Numbered from the stretch's first letter, positions 21,897 to 34,351 are shown. The stretch is DNA of 64,000 bases from Carallia brachiata (GCA_021464245.1 JADCRB010000013.1:9478095-9542094); one strand, 5' to 3'. Numbers and translations are program-made. Notes: generated from the letters alone by a model not told the origin.

Positions 21897-23945
21897 TGAT
21901 GATGACTAAAATACCTTTTCACTGTGGCAAACCAACACTAAAAAGCATCGTTGTATTTTATCCTGGACGGAAAAAATTGAACTGAAAGCCGACATTACTT
22001 ATAGATAGATTGATTAAGATGGAGAGCTTTTAGCCTTTTACTTCAAAAACTTACATTGATTAATGGCTAAAATGACCAAATCGCCTGCGCACGTTTAGTC
22101 CAGTGGAAGGATCAATGGATCATAGTACGGAATGTGCGAAGAGCTTGGTCACATAAATGCGTAAAAAAGCGCAGGAAGCTCACAATTTATTTAATAACAT
22201 TCAATGATTAATTTAATTATTTTTTATTTAACGCAATTTTTTATTTAATGCATCGATATTACTGTATATCCGTCGTGTAGTCCAATGTTGCAATAAAGCA
22301 TTTTGATATGTGAAATGGGTGCACGTGCAGGCTCAAATGGTCAAATGTGTCTGGGCTTTGCGAGATGTAAGCGGGAGAGATATGTTTAGTCGATGTGGAA
22401 ATATTCAGCTGTTGTTATTAATCTCAATATAGGCAGACTATCTAATCTCGCTATGTAATATATGGTCCCCAGATATCCATAATGACAAAGCTCGCAAGTC
22501 GCATCATCCAAATTGGGTGGATATGGGGGTCTCATTGGTCCTTTTAAGGCAGCAGACAGGATCCCCCATAATCACAAAGCTTTGCCGCCTTGTTGTGAGG
22601 TCGAGTTCCGCACTAAGGGTCAAAGCCTTTCTGGCTGTCAATGTTACTCATGAAGATCACATGCTCAATTACAAAAGACACAATTCTGTCAGCTCGAACC
22701 AGGCTGTTAGTTTGATTGATTGAAAATATGTATATTTTGATTTCTTAGTACGGAATTCGAAACTCAAACTAGAGTCTTACTATTCCCATCCTTTTAGAAG
22801 CTCCATTTCAACCATTTAGGCACAAAAAAAAAAAAAAAAAAAACAATTCTATCGGTCTTCCTAGGCCAATCTTTTTTTTTTTTTTTTTTTTGAGAGAAAA
22901 CTTCTTAGGCCAATCTATCTATTATTTGATTCCTTTACCGACTCATTAAAAGCACCGCCTTAAATTATCATGACACTCACTTACAAGTTTCAACTTATAA
23001 TAATTTCATATGTAGGGTGCAATTTGGTATACGTACACTCGTACGTTAAGTTATGGAGGCATATATAATATATAATAACAACATTTTTTTTTTTCAAGAC
23101 TAAAATCTTTTTTTTTTTGTTAAGAAATCAAGGCTAAAACTTAAATTTAGATATCTATTATCTTAAACTTTATTTTCAAATTTTATCCGTTAAATCCTAA
23201 ACTTTAAACTTCTAAATCAAAAAGCAAAAAAAAAAGGCTAAAAAAATTCTTCCCCTGTTTTATACTCTTTGTATGTGTATTGTGGTTTCAAACCCTATTT
23301 GTTACTGATCAAATGGTTCAATTACCATGTGCAGCTTTTGATTTGGTTGGAGTTATTATTGCTTTACAGGTACGAGGGGCAACAAATTGATGATAATATG
23401 AAAATTTTAGAAGCTGAAAATTTTCATCATCATGTTCTGTTTCAGATTAACGCATAAGAATCCACGGGTTTCCTAGAGCCGAAGCCCCTGCCACTTTCCA
23501 TGAGATGGAAGACACACGAGATTTTTGTGCGATCCTCTTGCTTGATATTGATGATCTTACTGAACAACTAAGTACCAAAGCGTCTCTCTTGTACAAACAC
23601 TAGGCAAACATGTTTCCTCGATTGGGCCAACATTTTGATTCATTAAGGAAAAGGAAAAAGTACAATGGCTCGGCTTTCATACAGTGATGTCAAATAATGT
23701 TACTTTAAATAAATTAGTATGAGAGTTCTTTAAGTATCAATGATTATAAAAATAGCTTGGTTTGATATTTTAACTCAATTTGAGATGATAATAATATCAT
23801 GTGATGTCTCAAAATATAGATAGTTCAATTTTCCTCCATGATCTTTTTAAATTATGATTGCATTCTCAACAAACCAAACTGAAATTGTTTCAGTTTGCTG
23901 CTTTTTTGCTCTGCCACCGTTAGAGACATCCATGGTTAAAAAAAT

Positions 23946-24170
23946 GGGTGCCATTACATTTCCAGAATCGGGCATTTGTCTGAATTTTTTTTTGTGCAAC
24001 AAGACAGTGATTTTGTGCAATAAAACTGCTATTTTACGCAACAAAAAAAATACAAAAAAATACAGATTTTTTTGTTGCACAAAATATCAGTCTTGTTGCA
24101 CAAAATCACTGTTTTGTTGCACAAAAAAACATTCGGGTAGATGCCCAATTCTGGCAGCCTAATTTTTTCC
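23946..24170. mobile_element. Mutator-like MITE, private to unit C
   Basis: A 225-bp insertion with a 9-bp target duplication TAAAAAAAT (23,937-23,945 and 24,171-24,179). Aligned without gaps, the ends are imperfect inverted repeats sharing CCAGAATYGGGCAT. The interior repeats GTTGCACAAAA in inverted orientation, so the RNA would fold into a long hairpin. The empty site is in unit A near 7,110 and unit B near 41,765. A related element appears to lie at about 62,873-63,090. Confidence 0.82.
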
Positions 24171-25381
24171 TAAAAAAATATAGCGCTAGAATTATGCTCC
24201 ATGCTATCTTGAAACCATTGTTCGCAACCCAACAGAAATTTTTTTCTTTTGCTGGTTTTCATCCCTCACAAACAATCTCTATCAATTCCACAAGTTTTGC
24301 ATATCCTACTTCAGTTTGCGTTAGCCGTTCATAGTTGATTTTTCTTATTCTGACCATACAAAATCAATGGCTGCATGTGCCTACATCGGTTACCAACTAA
24401 TTTAAGATTTATCAGCTAAAGTTTATAGGATAGTCTTAGAGAAAAATTGTGAAACGTTGAGCAATGAGATTTTTGATTATTGTAGTCTACATCTAGACAA
24501 CTCACTACCTCAATTTGATCAAGTATAAGGTAGATGACTGTCTTCAAGTTGTCCATTTTAGCTAGCAACAAAAGTAGGGGGCCGTAGAACCCCTACTTCA
24601 AAGGCAAATTTCTTTTGAAAAAAAAGAAAATTCTCTCATTGGCTCCTCTACAGCCACTCATATAATATCATGTAATTTTTCTTGTCATAACATTATGTTT
24701 TGGAAAAAGTTACAGGATTTTTTTTTTTTTGACATTAGTAATAGTTAGCGATTAGTTTATTAATTGTTAGCGAAAACACCCTACCAACTTAAAATGGGTA
24801 ACCACTAATTAATTAGAAGATTTTGGAGTTGAGGGGCTCGAAACCTCCCCCCAACCAGCTGAGGCCAAAGTCCCAGCATCATCTCGACTAGGCCGAAGTG
24901 AAAAAAGTTACAGGATGAAGCAGAAGGAAAATGTAAATTTCATGTCCAAAAATGATTTATTTTCAAAAAAAAAAAAAAACGTACAAATACATTGGCCGAA
25001 TAAATAGGCCTCCGTTTGTCTCCAGTACACCCAGTCCGGTCTACATAAGAATGTCCTGTACTTTATTTAATGTATAGCACAAAAATTGAAAGTGCTACTT
25101 GATATGATGTAGTGAAACTTCAGATCTCCGTGAAAAAAAAAGAAATGCGTGTGAGAAAGGTACAGTAAAGTCCACTGGCAGTGAATTTGCAACTACAAGT
25201 GCAATTTCTGTGAAAAATGCTAATTTAGATTTATAATTTACAAAGTATGAGGCAGTTTTAGTATACAAATCTTGTTTTATTTTTTTGAGGGATAATATAC
25301 AGATCTCGTTTGTTTGAGACAATTTCTGTCAAAAAAAAAAAAAAAACATCATCATTAATATCTTGGACCCCACTAAGAGTT

Positions 25382-25881
25382 GGGATAAGTATGTTTTTAA
25401 TTCTAAACTTTTAAATTTTTTTATATTTGAATTTTAAATCTTTTTGATATTTTATTTGAGTTCTAAACTTTTTAATTTTCTACCAAATCAGTCCCTCTGT
25501 TTAACAAAAGTAATTAATTTATTAAAAAATAATTTTAACTTTACAAAAAATTATTTAAAAAAGATTAAATATATGAATTGAATATCTTTTCTATAAAAAA
25601 ATATGCATGTTACCTATTTAATTCGTATATTTGTTGATTAAAAAAATATTTAATATGCATATTTTATTGATGAAAAAAGTATTTAACTCATGTATTTAAG
25701 CTTTTTTAAATGATTTTTATTAAATTAAACTCACTTATTAATAAATTGACTACTTTTCGTAACTTAAAGGACTGATATAATAAAAAATTAAAAGATTTAG
25801 AACTCAAATAAAATGTTAAAAAAGTTTAGAACTCAAACGTAAAAAAACCTAAAAGTTTATGACCTAACAAATGCTTATCCC
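25382..25881. mobile_element. Long-inverted-repeat MITE, private to unit C
   Basis: A 500-bp palindrome-like element starting GGGATAAG and ending CTTATCCC, with arms matching over at least 130 bp (CTAAACTTTT, TTTATTTGAGTTC and CAGTCC segments). GTT is present on both sides (25,379-25,381 and 25,882-25,884). Units A and B have the uninterrupted site (AAGAGTTCAWAC). No ORF. Confidence 0.8.
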
Positions 25882-26404
25882 GTTCAAACTTTTGGTTAAC
25901 TGATTTTCCCAACGTGATATAAATGTTTTTATGACCACAAAATCATAAATATATACTTTTCCTCATTCTTCTATTAATTACAAATTTATGCAAGGAAATA
26001 TATGTATTTAACACATGTTGAAAGATTTTTATCGCCCTTTAAGATCTTATTCGAGTTGGTTTAGATTAATCAGTTTAATAAATTAAATATTAGATAGTCT
26101 AAACAAAAAATATATTATATATATATATTTTATTCTTAAACGTCCGAGAGAGTGAAGAGATATGCTAGAATTTAAAAATGTAATTCATATCTTAGGGTTC
26201 ACATGAGAGTGCGGAAAGTCTTGCTTCTCTGATGAAATTGTTGTTTTGTTGTTGCAGATTGACTCGCTAGAAAGCTAGAATAGGATGTTGTGCCTCAGCT
26301 AGATTGCATCCCCATCCCTTCACTTGTGCAAGCTTACTGGTCAACTCTCTTGATAGTTAATCAAATCCTACTTTCTTTGAATATTTTTTTAAAAAAAATT
26401 CTTG

Positions 26405-26910
26405 ATAGGGGATATATATAAAAAAAGTCCTAAACTTTTAAATATTTTTTATTTAAGTTCTAAACCTTTTTAAGATTTCATTTCAGTCCTAAACCTTTTG
26501 ATTTTGCTCCAAATTAGTCCTTCCGTTAGTCAAACCGTTAACAATTACTGTTCACTAACGGAAATTTTTTAAAGAGATAAAATACACTATTTCAATTCAT
26601 CAGTTAACAGAAATATTTTGTATAATCTTAAAAAAAATAAAATAAGAAATAAAAAATCTAAAATCTCAACTCACATTTACTATTTGAGAGTAAAATATAA
26701 GTATTTAATAATAAAAAAAATATTTAAATAGTGTATTTTACTTTTTTAAAAAAATTTCCGTTAGTAAACAATAATTTTTAACAGTATGACTAACGAAAGA
26801 ATTGATTTAGAATAAAATTAAAAAGTTTAGGACTGAAATAAAATTTTAAAAAAGTTTAAAACTTAAATAAAAAAAATTTAAAGATTTAAGACTTTTTTAA
26901 TACAGGTCTC
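26405..26910. mobile_element. Second long-inverted-repeat MITE, private to unit C
   Basis: About 506 bp with arms of more than 150 bp in inverted orientation, sharing GTCCTAAACTTTT, TTTCAGTCCTAAAC and CACTAACGG/CCGTTAGT centres. It interrupts the CTTGATAGTTAATCAAATCCTA sequence, part of which recurs after the element. Same superfamily style as 25,382 but a different subfamily. Confidence 0.72.
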
Positions 26911-28573
26911 GTTAATCAAATCTTACTTTCTTTGAATATATTTAAAAAAAAAAAAAAAGGCACAATTGTTTCTTTCTGTCCAAAATCAAGATTATAGTTA
27001 TAGCCACCATTTTTCTACTTTTTGGGAATTTTACCCCAACGGTTTTTTGGGTGCACTCATCACATTTATGTTGTGTATTTTTTTGTCTTTTGCTATTAGT
27101 CTTCTATTAAATGTGTTATATAGCAACCCAATCAATATCATGTAAGCATAACCATCCTCTGTGTCAGCAAGTATATGATAACGTGGCAGTTTAACATACT
27201 TTCCACTTTTCTTAAATTATTCTAATTTTTTCATTTTCATAATTTTTTAGTCTTAAAAAAAGCTTATTTAATAAAGCCTTGCATAATTTAATTTTTATAA
27301 TATTTATTAAAAAATTTACAGAAATCAGGAGGTTATAATATTTGTTTTTATAATATTTATGCGCTCTACGTTGAAGTTTCAAGGTAATTAATTAATCATC
27401 TAAAATAATAATTTAATGGTAATTTGATTTGTCTCTCTCATTATGTTCTAAGATCGAGTCTTAGTATTGATGAATTCGTCTGTTTCAATTATTTGAGATT
27501 TAACAAAAATATAATTGTCGGTTTACGAGTCATTAATACCATAACTGAATGGAAGAAAGGTCCATTAAGTTCAACAGTGCCTAAAATAGTAAGTCTACTT
27601 TTTAGGAGTGGTTAAATAAAATTAAAACAAATAAGAATTATTTTAATTTTAATTTATAGATTCAATAACTATTATTTTTGTGATAGAATTTTTTTAAATA
27701 AAAAAAGTAGTTAATTAACTTCGAAATCACGGTACTCGTAGAAATAAAAAAAATTATTTTATTTAGGTTTGAGCACAAAATTATTAATTAATTCTTATAA
27801 CTCTACATGAGGTAATTTTGAGAGTGGAAGGTGTAAATTATTTGTACTGTGGTTCGAAGAAAAAAATATTTTGACGTTCGAATAAAACAAAATTATTATA
27901 AATATATTAATTATTAAATGTATATGTTAGAATCAAAGTATTTTTATATGTTCAGTTATCAGATGTATAAAATAAAATTAGAGTATAAAAACTCAATTCA
28001 ACTAAATTTATAAGAAAAAGTTTATAATCTAAATATTATTAAATTTAAACGTAATTTTTTCAACCTATTTATAATAATTATTAAATTTAAAATTGCTGTT
28101 ACGTAACTCACGGTTAAACTGAAAAAGTTAAAAGTTAAAATTTCCAAACGTCTGCTGTTAAAATGCGAATCTAAACTACAAGCGAAGAGTCAGATCAAAA
28201 AAAAAAAAAACTACAAGCGAAGAAACTACCTGAATTGTCACTAAATTGCCATTTAGATAACTCAAATTGAATATATTAAACGTACTATTATTGTTTTTGT
28301 TGTATTCTATTTTCAATTTAATTTTTCACCAGCATCTGCATCTTCCTCAATCCTCCTCCAAGGAGAAGGTAGAGAAGAGTCGAGAGAATACAGTACAGAC
28401 AACAACAACAAATTAAGAAGAAAGTAACAGAGAGAAAGGAGAGGTGTTCCGAAAGCAAAGTGGCTCAAGCTTTGGCCTTTCCCTTTCTCTCTTTCCCCGA
28501 TCACCCTCCTCTTCAAAAGAACCTAAAAAAAAAAGAAAGGGGAGAGAAAAAAAGATAAAAAAATTGAGAGAGA

Positions 28574-31203
28574 ATGGAAAATTGGGGAGGAGGGGAAAGG
28601 AGGGTTGGAGAAGTGAACAATGGAAAGGAAGGCTCCGGCTTTCCTTTGAACTTTTGGGAGGTGACGGCGGCTTCCACTGTTGTGTTGGGATTCGTGGTGG
28701 GCCTTTTGGGTGTTTACCTGACCATGCCCCCATCTGATTACAGCTTCCTCAAGCTTCCTCGTGACCTTGAAGATCTTCAAATCCTCAGGTCTTATCTATT
28801 TCTCTGTCTCTCTCTCTCTGTTTTTTTTTCCTTTTTTTAATTTTTAGAATTGAGGGGTCTGTGTGTTTTTTTTATGGAAAAAAGTTGTGTTGATTTTGTG
28901 GTTGAATAATCTGAGGAACTGAGGATGGGCTTTGTTTTGGTGGGTTTATAGAGTTGATTTGAATTGGTCTTTTTGAAATCTTGTTAGGGGTGTTTTAAAT
29001 ATAAAATTGTGTCTTTTTGAGGAAAATCGTTTATTGTAGTACCTGTGTCAAACCATTTTTTCGTTTTTTTTTTTTTTTTTGCAGAGATATATTTCTTTTG
29101 AAGTAAAAGGCAGCTTGTTTATACTTCTTTTTCTGATTATTTGACCCAAGTAAATCAGAATATTGCTCTTTTTTTTTAAGAGATAAATGGGTTTAGTTTA
29201 TGTTTGTTTTCTGGGTAGGATGCAATGTTAAATGCTCTGCATGCAACCTTCTCGAAACTCTTATTGCACTGTGGCAAAAATAATCGGGGATCTAATGACT
29301 CGTTCTGGAAAATCTTATACCAACAATCTGATTCAGCTTCCTTGATGGAGAAACTCGACATAGTGAGAAGTGTTTTTGAACAGCTTCTTTAAGATATGCC
29401 ATGATTTTCACTTGAAAGAAAGAACTCACCTTTGTTGTGGATTATGGAGACAATGTGTGATGTAGGGAGATGAACTGTGGCCTAAATTTTGCAAGAAGGG
29501 AAGAATTGTGAAAAATTGATAGTCATGTGGGTGTTTAAAAAACGTAGGATCTTTGGTTATAATGTTTGATGACATACTAGAAAGCTTGGGTAGAGAATCA
29601 TGGTTGGAACCTTGGATGCTCATGACGAGGCCTTCTCCTGCCTGTGGATGGTTGAGTGTGACTCATCTTCACTGCTGGAGAGGATCATAGTTTTGGTGGA
29701 CAATTGTGGCAACTGGATTTCTATTTAGGTCATGAGGGAAGGCTCAAGACTGGAATTGGAAATTTACTGGGGAGCTTTGATGATATATTGGTGTTGTTGA
29801 TGAATGTTGATACCTGACTTGGAGGATCTGAAGGCCAAGGGCAAGCACAGTGCTTTTTAAAAATCAGAAACTTCCATTTTGCTCCATGAAGAATTAGTTT
29901 TTTGGGCAGAGATATCTGCAGTTGGTCGACAATCGACTTTGAGTGGCAACTGACTTATATCTGTTGACTGATGCAGTGATGTTTTCAGTCTTGCAGGATA
30001 CTCTCTCGATGTTTCTTTGGTTTTTTATCATTGTATTTCTTTAACTTGCCGCAATTTCTTGCATCCCCAGCCTAGTTTAAAACGTACTGTCGGTTGCTTG
30101 TTCTTGTAGAGATCACCTTGAGAGCTACACCAACAACTATACTGCTCAAGTTTTAGTGGGATATTGTGTGGTCTACATTTTCATGCAGACTTTTATGATT
30201 CCTGGACTGTTTTTATGTCATTGCTGCTGGAGCCCTCTTTGGAGTATTTAAAGGTGTAGCACTGGTGGTGTTCGCTGCCACTGCTGGTGCTTCTTCTTGC
30301 TACTTTCTGTCAAAAACTGATTGGGCGGCCATTGTCTTCTCTCTTTGGCCAGACAAGTTGAAATTCTTCCAATCACAGGTGAACCAGGAGTTGTACTATA
30401 ACTGGTCTGTGGTTGTACCTCATGCCATTGTGGGGTAAATACTTTGCTTTTAGCTCTCAGGTGGCTAGAAGAAAAGAACGGTTGTTGAACTACATGCTTT
30501 TCTTGAGAGTAACCCCTACTTTGCCAAACACATTTATAAATTTTGCTTCACCAATAGTTGACGTGCCCTATCATATTTTCTTCCTGGCAACCTTTATCGG
30601 ACTTATTCCGGCTGCCTATGTCACTGTTAAGGTACTGTACATTGACTCTCAGGTTTTGCAATTCTGATATTTGATTTAATCTGCCTAACAAGAGTATGTG
30701 TATCTTCTTAATATCAGCAGAAAGTGGGGTAAATATTTAGCATAAAGTGGGGAGAGTGAGAGTGGAGGAATAGTCCGTGCTACTAGAGGTTCCAGAACAT
30801 TTTCAAATTATTAACATGCCTAGAATGTTTGTAGATTGATGAGCTATTTTTTCAATGCTATTGTGTATGGTTTTTTGTGTGTTAAATTGCAATCCAATTT
30901 TTTTTTTCTTTTGAAGTAAAATTTAATTTACACTGTCGTAGAGACAAGAACAGTTGTGAATCATCCAACAGGTTGTTGGGGAAAATGTCCACAAAAAAAA
31001 TAATAATGTGAATGCCATCAATGCAGGTTTCGAGTCTGTTGCTCTGCTATAACTTGTATTTCATGGTCATTGTGCAGGCTGGAATAGCTCTTGGAGAATT
31101 GCAATCACTAAAGGACCTTTATGACTTTAATTCGATTGTTACACTGTTTTTTATTGGAATTGTGTCTATTACACCAACATTGATTAACAAGACCCAATCA
31201 TAG
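28574..31203 (+). pseudogene. VTT/TMEM41B-like gene, copy 2, frameshifted in exon 2
   Basis: All four exons can be placed: 28,574-28,788, 30,110-30,378, 30,461-30,631 and 31,078-31,203, with splice sites kept. Compared with the intact copy, exon 2 has four single-base indels within about 140 bp (near 30,205, 30,224, 30,315 and 30,332; three losses and one gain, net -2), which destroy the VTT core frame. Exon 1 differs at two residues (G for S and E for G). Exons 3 and 4 are intact and nearly identical to copy 1. The leader from 28,310 matches copy 1, so it may still be transcribed. The clustered homopolymer-type indels could instead be consensus errors. Confidence 0.85.
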
Positions 31204-32317
31204 TGGAATACTAGAAGAACTTGCTTATTGTTTGAGCCATTAAGCTCTTAGCTGCCATTTATGGTCCATAGCTGTACAGATTAGCTTTAGGGAAATACTA
31301 CTTGTGGCTGTTGGTCGTTACTCTTTGTGGGTTTTAACTGCTGATGCTACAGACAGTGAATATGATATGATGATCTGGGCAAGGTGCTTCACCATGTGTT
31401 ATGTTGGCTGTTGGATGTTATTTGGATGGAAGTTGCGGGGTGGGTGATTTCTTGTATAATTTCTGTTTCAGTGCAAGGCCACTCATTGAAGATATACAAT
31501 TGTGCACATTGTATTGCATAGCGTCATTCTGAGTGGTTTGATTGGTGGCTAATTTATTTCAGATAATGAGTTTTTTCGCTATATATCTGAAAATCAGTAC
31601 TGACCAAGAGGATTTCACTTGCAATAGCCTAGCCAATCAGATACTCTAGAAAACAATTCAGGCTAAGAGGTTCATTAATGTTGATTGCTTGTTATATTCA
31701 GCAGAATTGAGTGGCTGACATTTACAAATTCATAAATGTGATATATTCTGAAGAATAAGATATTTACATTTCTTTGTTTGGCAAAGTACAAAAACTGTTT
31801 TCTGGAATCTACAATTTTTATGATTTCCAGAACTTGGCTGAAAGAAAAACTACAAGATGTTCATTCCCTGCGAGGCAATTTGAATTTGTCATACAAAAAT
31901 AAGCAAAAAGATTTAAACAGGCATTGGAAATCATCAATTCAAATTTGTATATGAGAAAGGGAAAAAAATAACAACCATGCATAATCTCTATCGAAACATT
32001 AACGTCACCTCACTCTTGGTTCCTAAAGTGTGTGTGAAACCAAACTTCAGTTCGATATATACACGTATAAAATAAACTATTCAAGTTTAATGAATAAAAT
32101 TGAAATCTGTTTAAACTCTAAATTCAATCTGCATATACTCTATCCATTACTGCAAACAAAAGTAGTTTGAAGGGTGTTCGCTCCTTGTGCATTTGTTTAT
32201 TCTTCCCTGGATAATTACAGTTTCAGAGTGCTTTGCATACTCATATTTCAAGTCATCCTCATAATATCAAGGTAGGCACTAATAGTAATATTTATTCGTG
32301 ATTTTCATGCCTACCTC
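31204..32317. repeat. VTT 3' flank, copy C, ending at deletion junction
   Basis: Almost identical to 16,234-17,338 and 47,374-48,487. Homology stops at CTACCTCT near 32,318, where the sequence jumps to DNA from the far side of the ZFWD gene. No gene in this stretch. Confidence 0.8.
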
Positions 32318-32325
32318 TGTCGCCA
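32311..32325. other. Deletion junction J2 (ZFWD gene lost from unit C)
   Basis: Left of here matches 48,487 in unit B; right of here matches 50,709. The missing 2.2 kb in unit C includes the whole ZFWD gene, its promoter and terminator. The partners share only CT/CTGT microhomology. Confidence 0.88.
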
Positions 32326-33148
32326 CGTTGTTTGCAATTTTTTTCAAAAAAAAGAAGGAATCCATCACAATATATATACATATACATTTCTTTTTGGCAT
32401 AAAAAATACTTTCAAATATATTAATTATAATACTTTTAAACCGAACACAATTATATTTTACCGTTGACGTATTTATTTAATCATTTTTTTAAGGACTAAT
32501 CTACTACTCAACTATTATTAAACTCAAATAAATCATTTTTGTGTTCTAATTTAGTGTTAATAAATTTGTAATCCAATGCACAACACTTGAAAGAATGTCA
32601 ATACATTAACTCGAGTCTAACCCAGAAAGACGCACTAAATCACTGGTTAAGCAACAACTTCGAATAGTATTGCATACACAAATGCAGCTAAATATATTTC
32701 AGAACATACTTACGAATATTGTTCTCTCCTTTATAAAATGATCACTTAGAACAACAGTACATCGACCTTCTAGCTTTTGTTTCTTTGGGGTTGTTCTCCT
32801 TCATATCATCACTTAGAACAACAGTACATCGACCTTCTATTTTTTGTTTCTTTGGGATTGGGGGTGTGGGAGACAATTATATTACGCAACATATTCTCGA
32901 ATTGCATCATGTAAATGGAAAAAAGAAGAAAAGAACTCAGGAAAAGGAAAAGAACTTAGAAAACTCAATAACATAAACATTGAATTTAGTTGGTACAGCT
33001 TATCTAATCAGTTTACTCCTTTTATCAGTATCGTTGGACAGTGTTTAATTGACAAACTAAGGTTACATGTATGGTGAATTTTGCATGCGCTGGTTGTATT
33101 GGCCACACAGGACAGGTATCTTTTGGTTTGTGTTCCAGGTACTCCTAC
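32319..33148. repeat. Downstream flank of RBM34-like gene, copy C
   Basis: Matches 50,709-51,680. It contains two adjacent copies of a roughly 67-bp repeat starting ATCACTTAGAACAACAGTAC (32,741 and 32,808); unit B has the same tandem pair at 51,237 and 51,307. No gene recognised. The RBM34-like 3' UTR and terminator should lie just left of 33,149. Confidence 0.7.
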
Positions 33149-33462
33149 TTACAGTTTCTTGGCTTTCTTCTTCCTATTGGAACTGCCTGGCGTGCGGCCA
33201 TCGAGCTTGCGTTTTTTTCCTGCTTGAGCCGAAGCACCGCCTTCCTTGAGTGCTTTTGCCTTTTCCTTTCTTGCGGCAACAGCTGGTCTTTTTCCCACCC
33301 GTTGCTTCTCTCCCTTCCGAGTCTTAGAGTTCGTCTTAGTGGCTGCCCCAGCTCGTTTGACATGGACTTTCTTTTGCACACCAGATTTGCTAGCACGCAA
33401 ACCTTGGTAAGTCAAAGGACCCCTATTATTCGACAAACTTTTGTTCTCGGGAGTCCTCGAAC
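33149..33462 (-). pseudogene. 3' fragment of RBM34/Nop12-like gene (part of last exon)
   Basis: It encodes the last 104 codons of the RBM34-like protein, from SRTPENK to the Lys-rich nucleolar tail ending KKKAKKL, with a few substitutions against 51,681-51,992. Both RRM domains are missing. At 33,462 it joins the ITPK 5' half, so it can only be transcribed as the 3' part of the ITPK-driven chimera, where it is read out of frame. It probably supplies that transcript's 3' UTR and polyadenylation signal (inference). Confidence 0.9.
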
Positions 33463-33978
33463 AATCGGCGGCTTCAGCTTGTTGAGGCCGTCGTGGTTGA
33501 AGACCAGCGACATTTTGTGCGACTTGGCGCTGCCGTCGGCGATTAAAGGCTTGGAAATCACCGGGTACTTGAGAAACTCCCACGACTGCGGATCGAAAAG
33601 CGTCTCCTTGTCGTAGATCACAATCTGCTTCGGGATCCCGAACGTGTCGGCGCCGGCCTCCACCTTCAGCTCCGCCACGACCTGTAGCATGGAGATTCTG
33701 TTGTGGAGCCGCTCGATGGCCGACGGCGCGTCGACCACGACGGCATTAGGGTTCCGAACCTGGTACTCCTCCAGCTGCCGCTTCCAATCCTCGCCGTACA
33801 GCTTGTGAATGACGCAATCAAACGGTCCCTGATCGGCCAACGGACGGTCAGGATCGATCTTGACAAGATCAATCCCTCGTTCCTTGCAAACACTAATCAG
33901 CGATTCCTGGATAAAGCTGTGTTGCTTCTTCGGCAAAAGCGCGTACCCCACACCATATCGCCCCTTCTTCTCCGCCAT
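33412..33978 (-). pseudogene. Inositol-tetrakisphosphate 1-kinase (ITPK1-like) 5' half fused to RBM34-derived tail
   Basis: The 188-residue frame starts at an ATG and matches plant ITPK for about 172 residues: [51 protein letters not shown] and the start of the ATP-grasp fold ([20 protein letters not shown]). ITPKs are cytosolic kinases that phosphorylate inositol tris/tetrakisphosphates and are normally about 320-350 residues. At PPIV the frame crosses the duplication junction and ends after 16 foreign residues read from RBM34 DNA in a different frame. The central and C-terminal ATP-grasp lobes with the metal-binding Asp/Asn residues are missing, so no kinase activity is expected. The 5' end, promoter and intronless form are complete, so expression of a 188-residue protein is possible. 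The parent gene should lie left of position 1. Confidence 0.9.
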
Positions 33979-34342
33979 TGATTACGATTACTTTCTTTAA
34001 TCAAAAATCAAATCAAACGATCCACAAAATTTCCACAATCTTCACATCCAAATTATCCTTTTTCTTTTTTCTTTTCTTGTTTTTTTTTCCCTTCAAGTAA
34101 TCAAAATCAAGAAACTGACAAGAGCTTTTGGTTTGATACACAAAAGTGTGTGCAAATGTGTGTGTGTGCAAATGTGTGTGTGTATATAGATATGTATTAT
34201 ATATATATATATATATAGGTGTGCAATGGAACAGAGAGTGGAAAAAATTGTACTCACTAGGGTTAAGAGAGTGATCTTGGGAGAGAGAGGGGAAGTTTTG
34301 ATAACGTAACCGGAGTTAAGGGAAAGAAAAGATTTGGATGGG

Positions 34343-34351
34343 ACACGTGGC
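34343..34351. promoter_or_regulatory. G-box/ABRE upstream of the ITPK fragment
   Basis: ACACGTGGC, a full G-box/ABRE core, 365 bp upstream of the ITPK ATG and just before the point where homology to the window start begins. A (TA)n run at about 34,197-34,217 and TG-rich repeats lie between it and the ATG. Function is inferred from the motif only. Confidence 0.45.

Larger units (their letters stand above)
19205..24780. repeat. Spacer block S, copy C (with LINE and MITE insertions)
   Basis: Collinear with 4,654-7,749 and 39,281-42,370 once the LINE at 19,651-21,896 and the MITE at 23,946-24,170 are removed. The small open frame (23,269-23,457) and the CAAACTGAAA hairpin (23,875-23,897) are kept. 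No recognisable gene. Confidence 0.8.
24781..28310. repeat. Spacer upstream of VTT gene, copy C
   Basis: Homologous to 10,842-13,480 and 42,370-44,690, and closer to the unit B copy than to A over most of its length. It contains two private long-inverted-repeat MITEs (25,382 and 26,405). AT-rich, no gene recognised. Confidence 0.7.
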
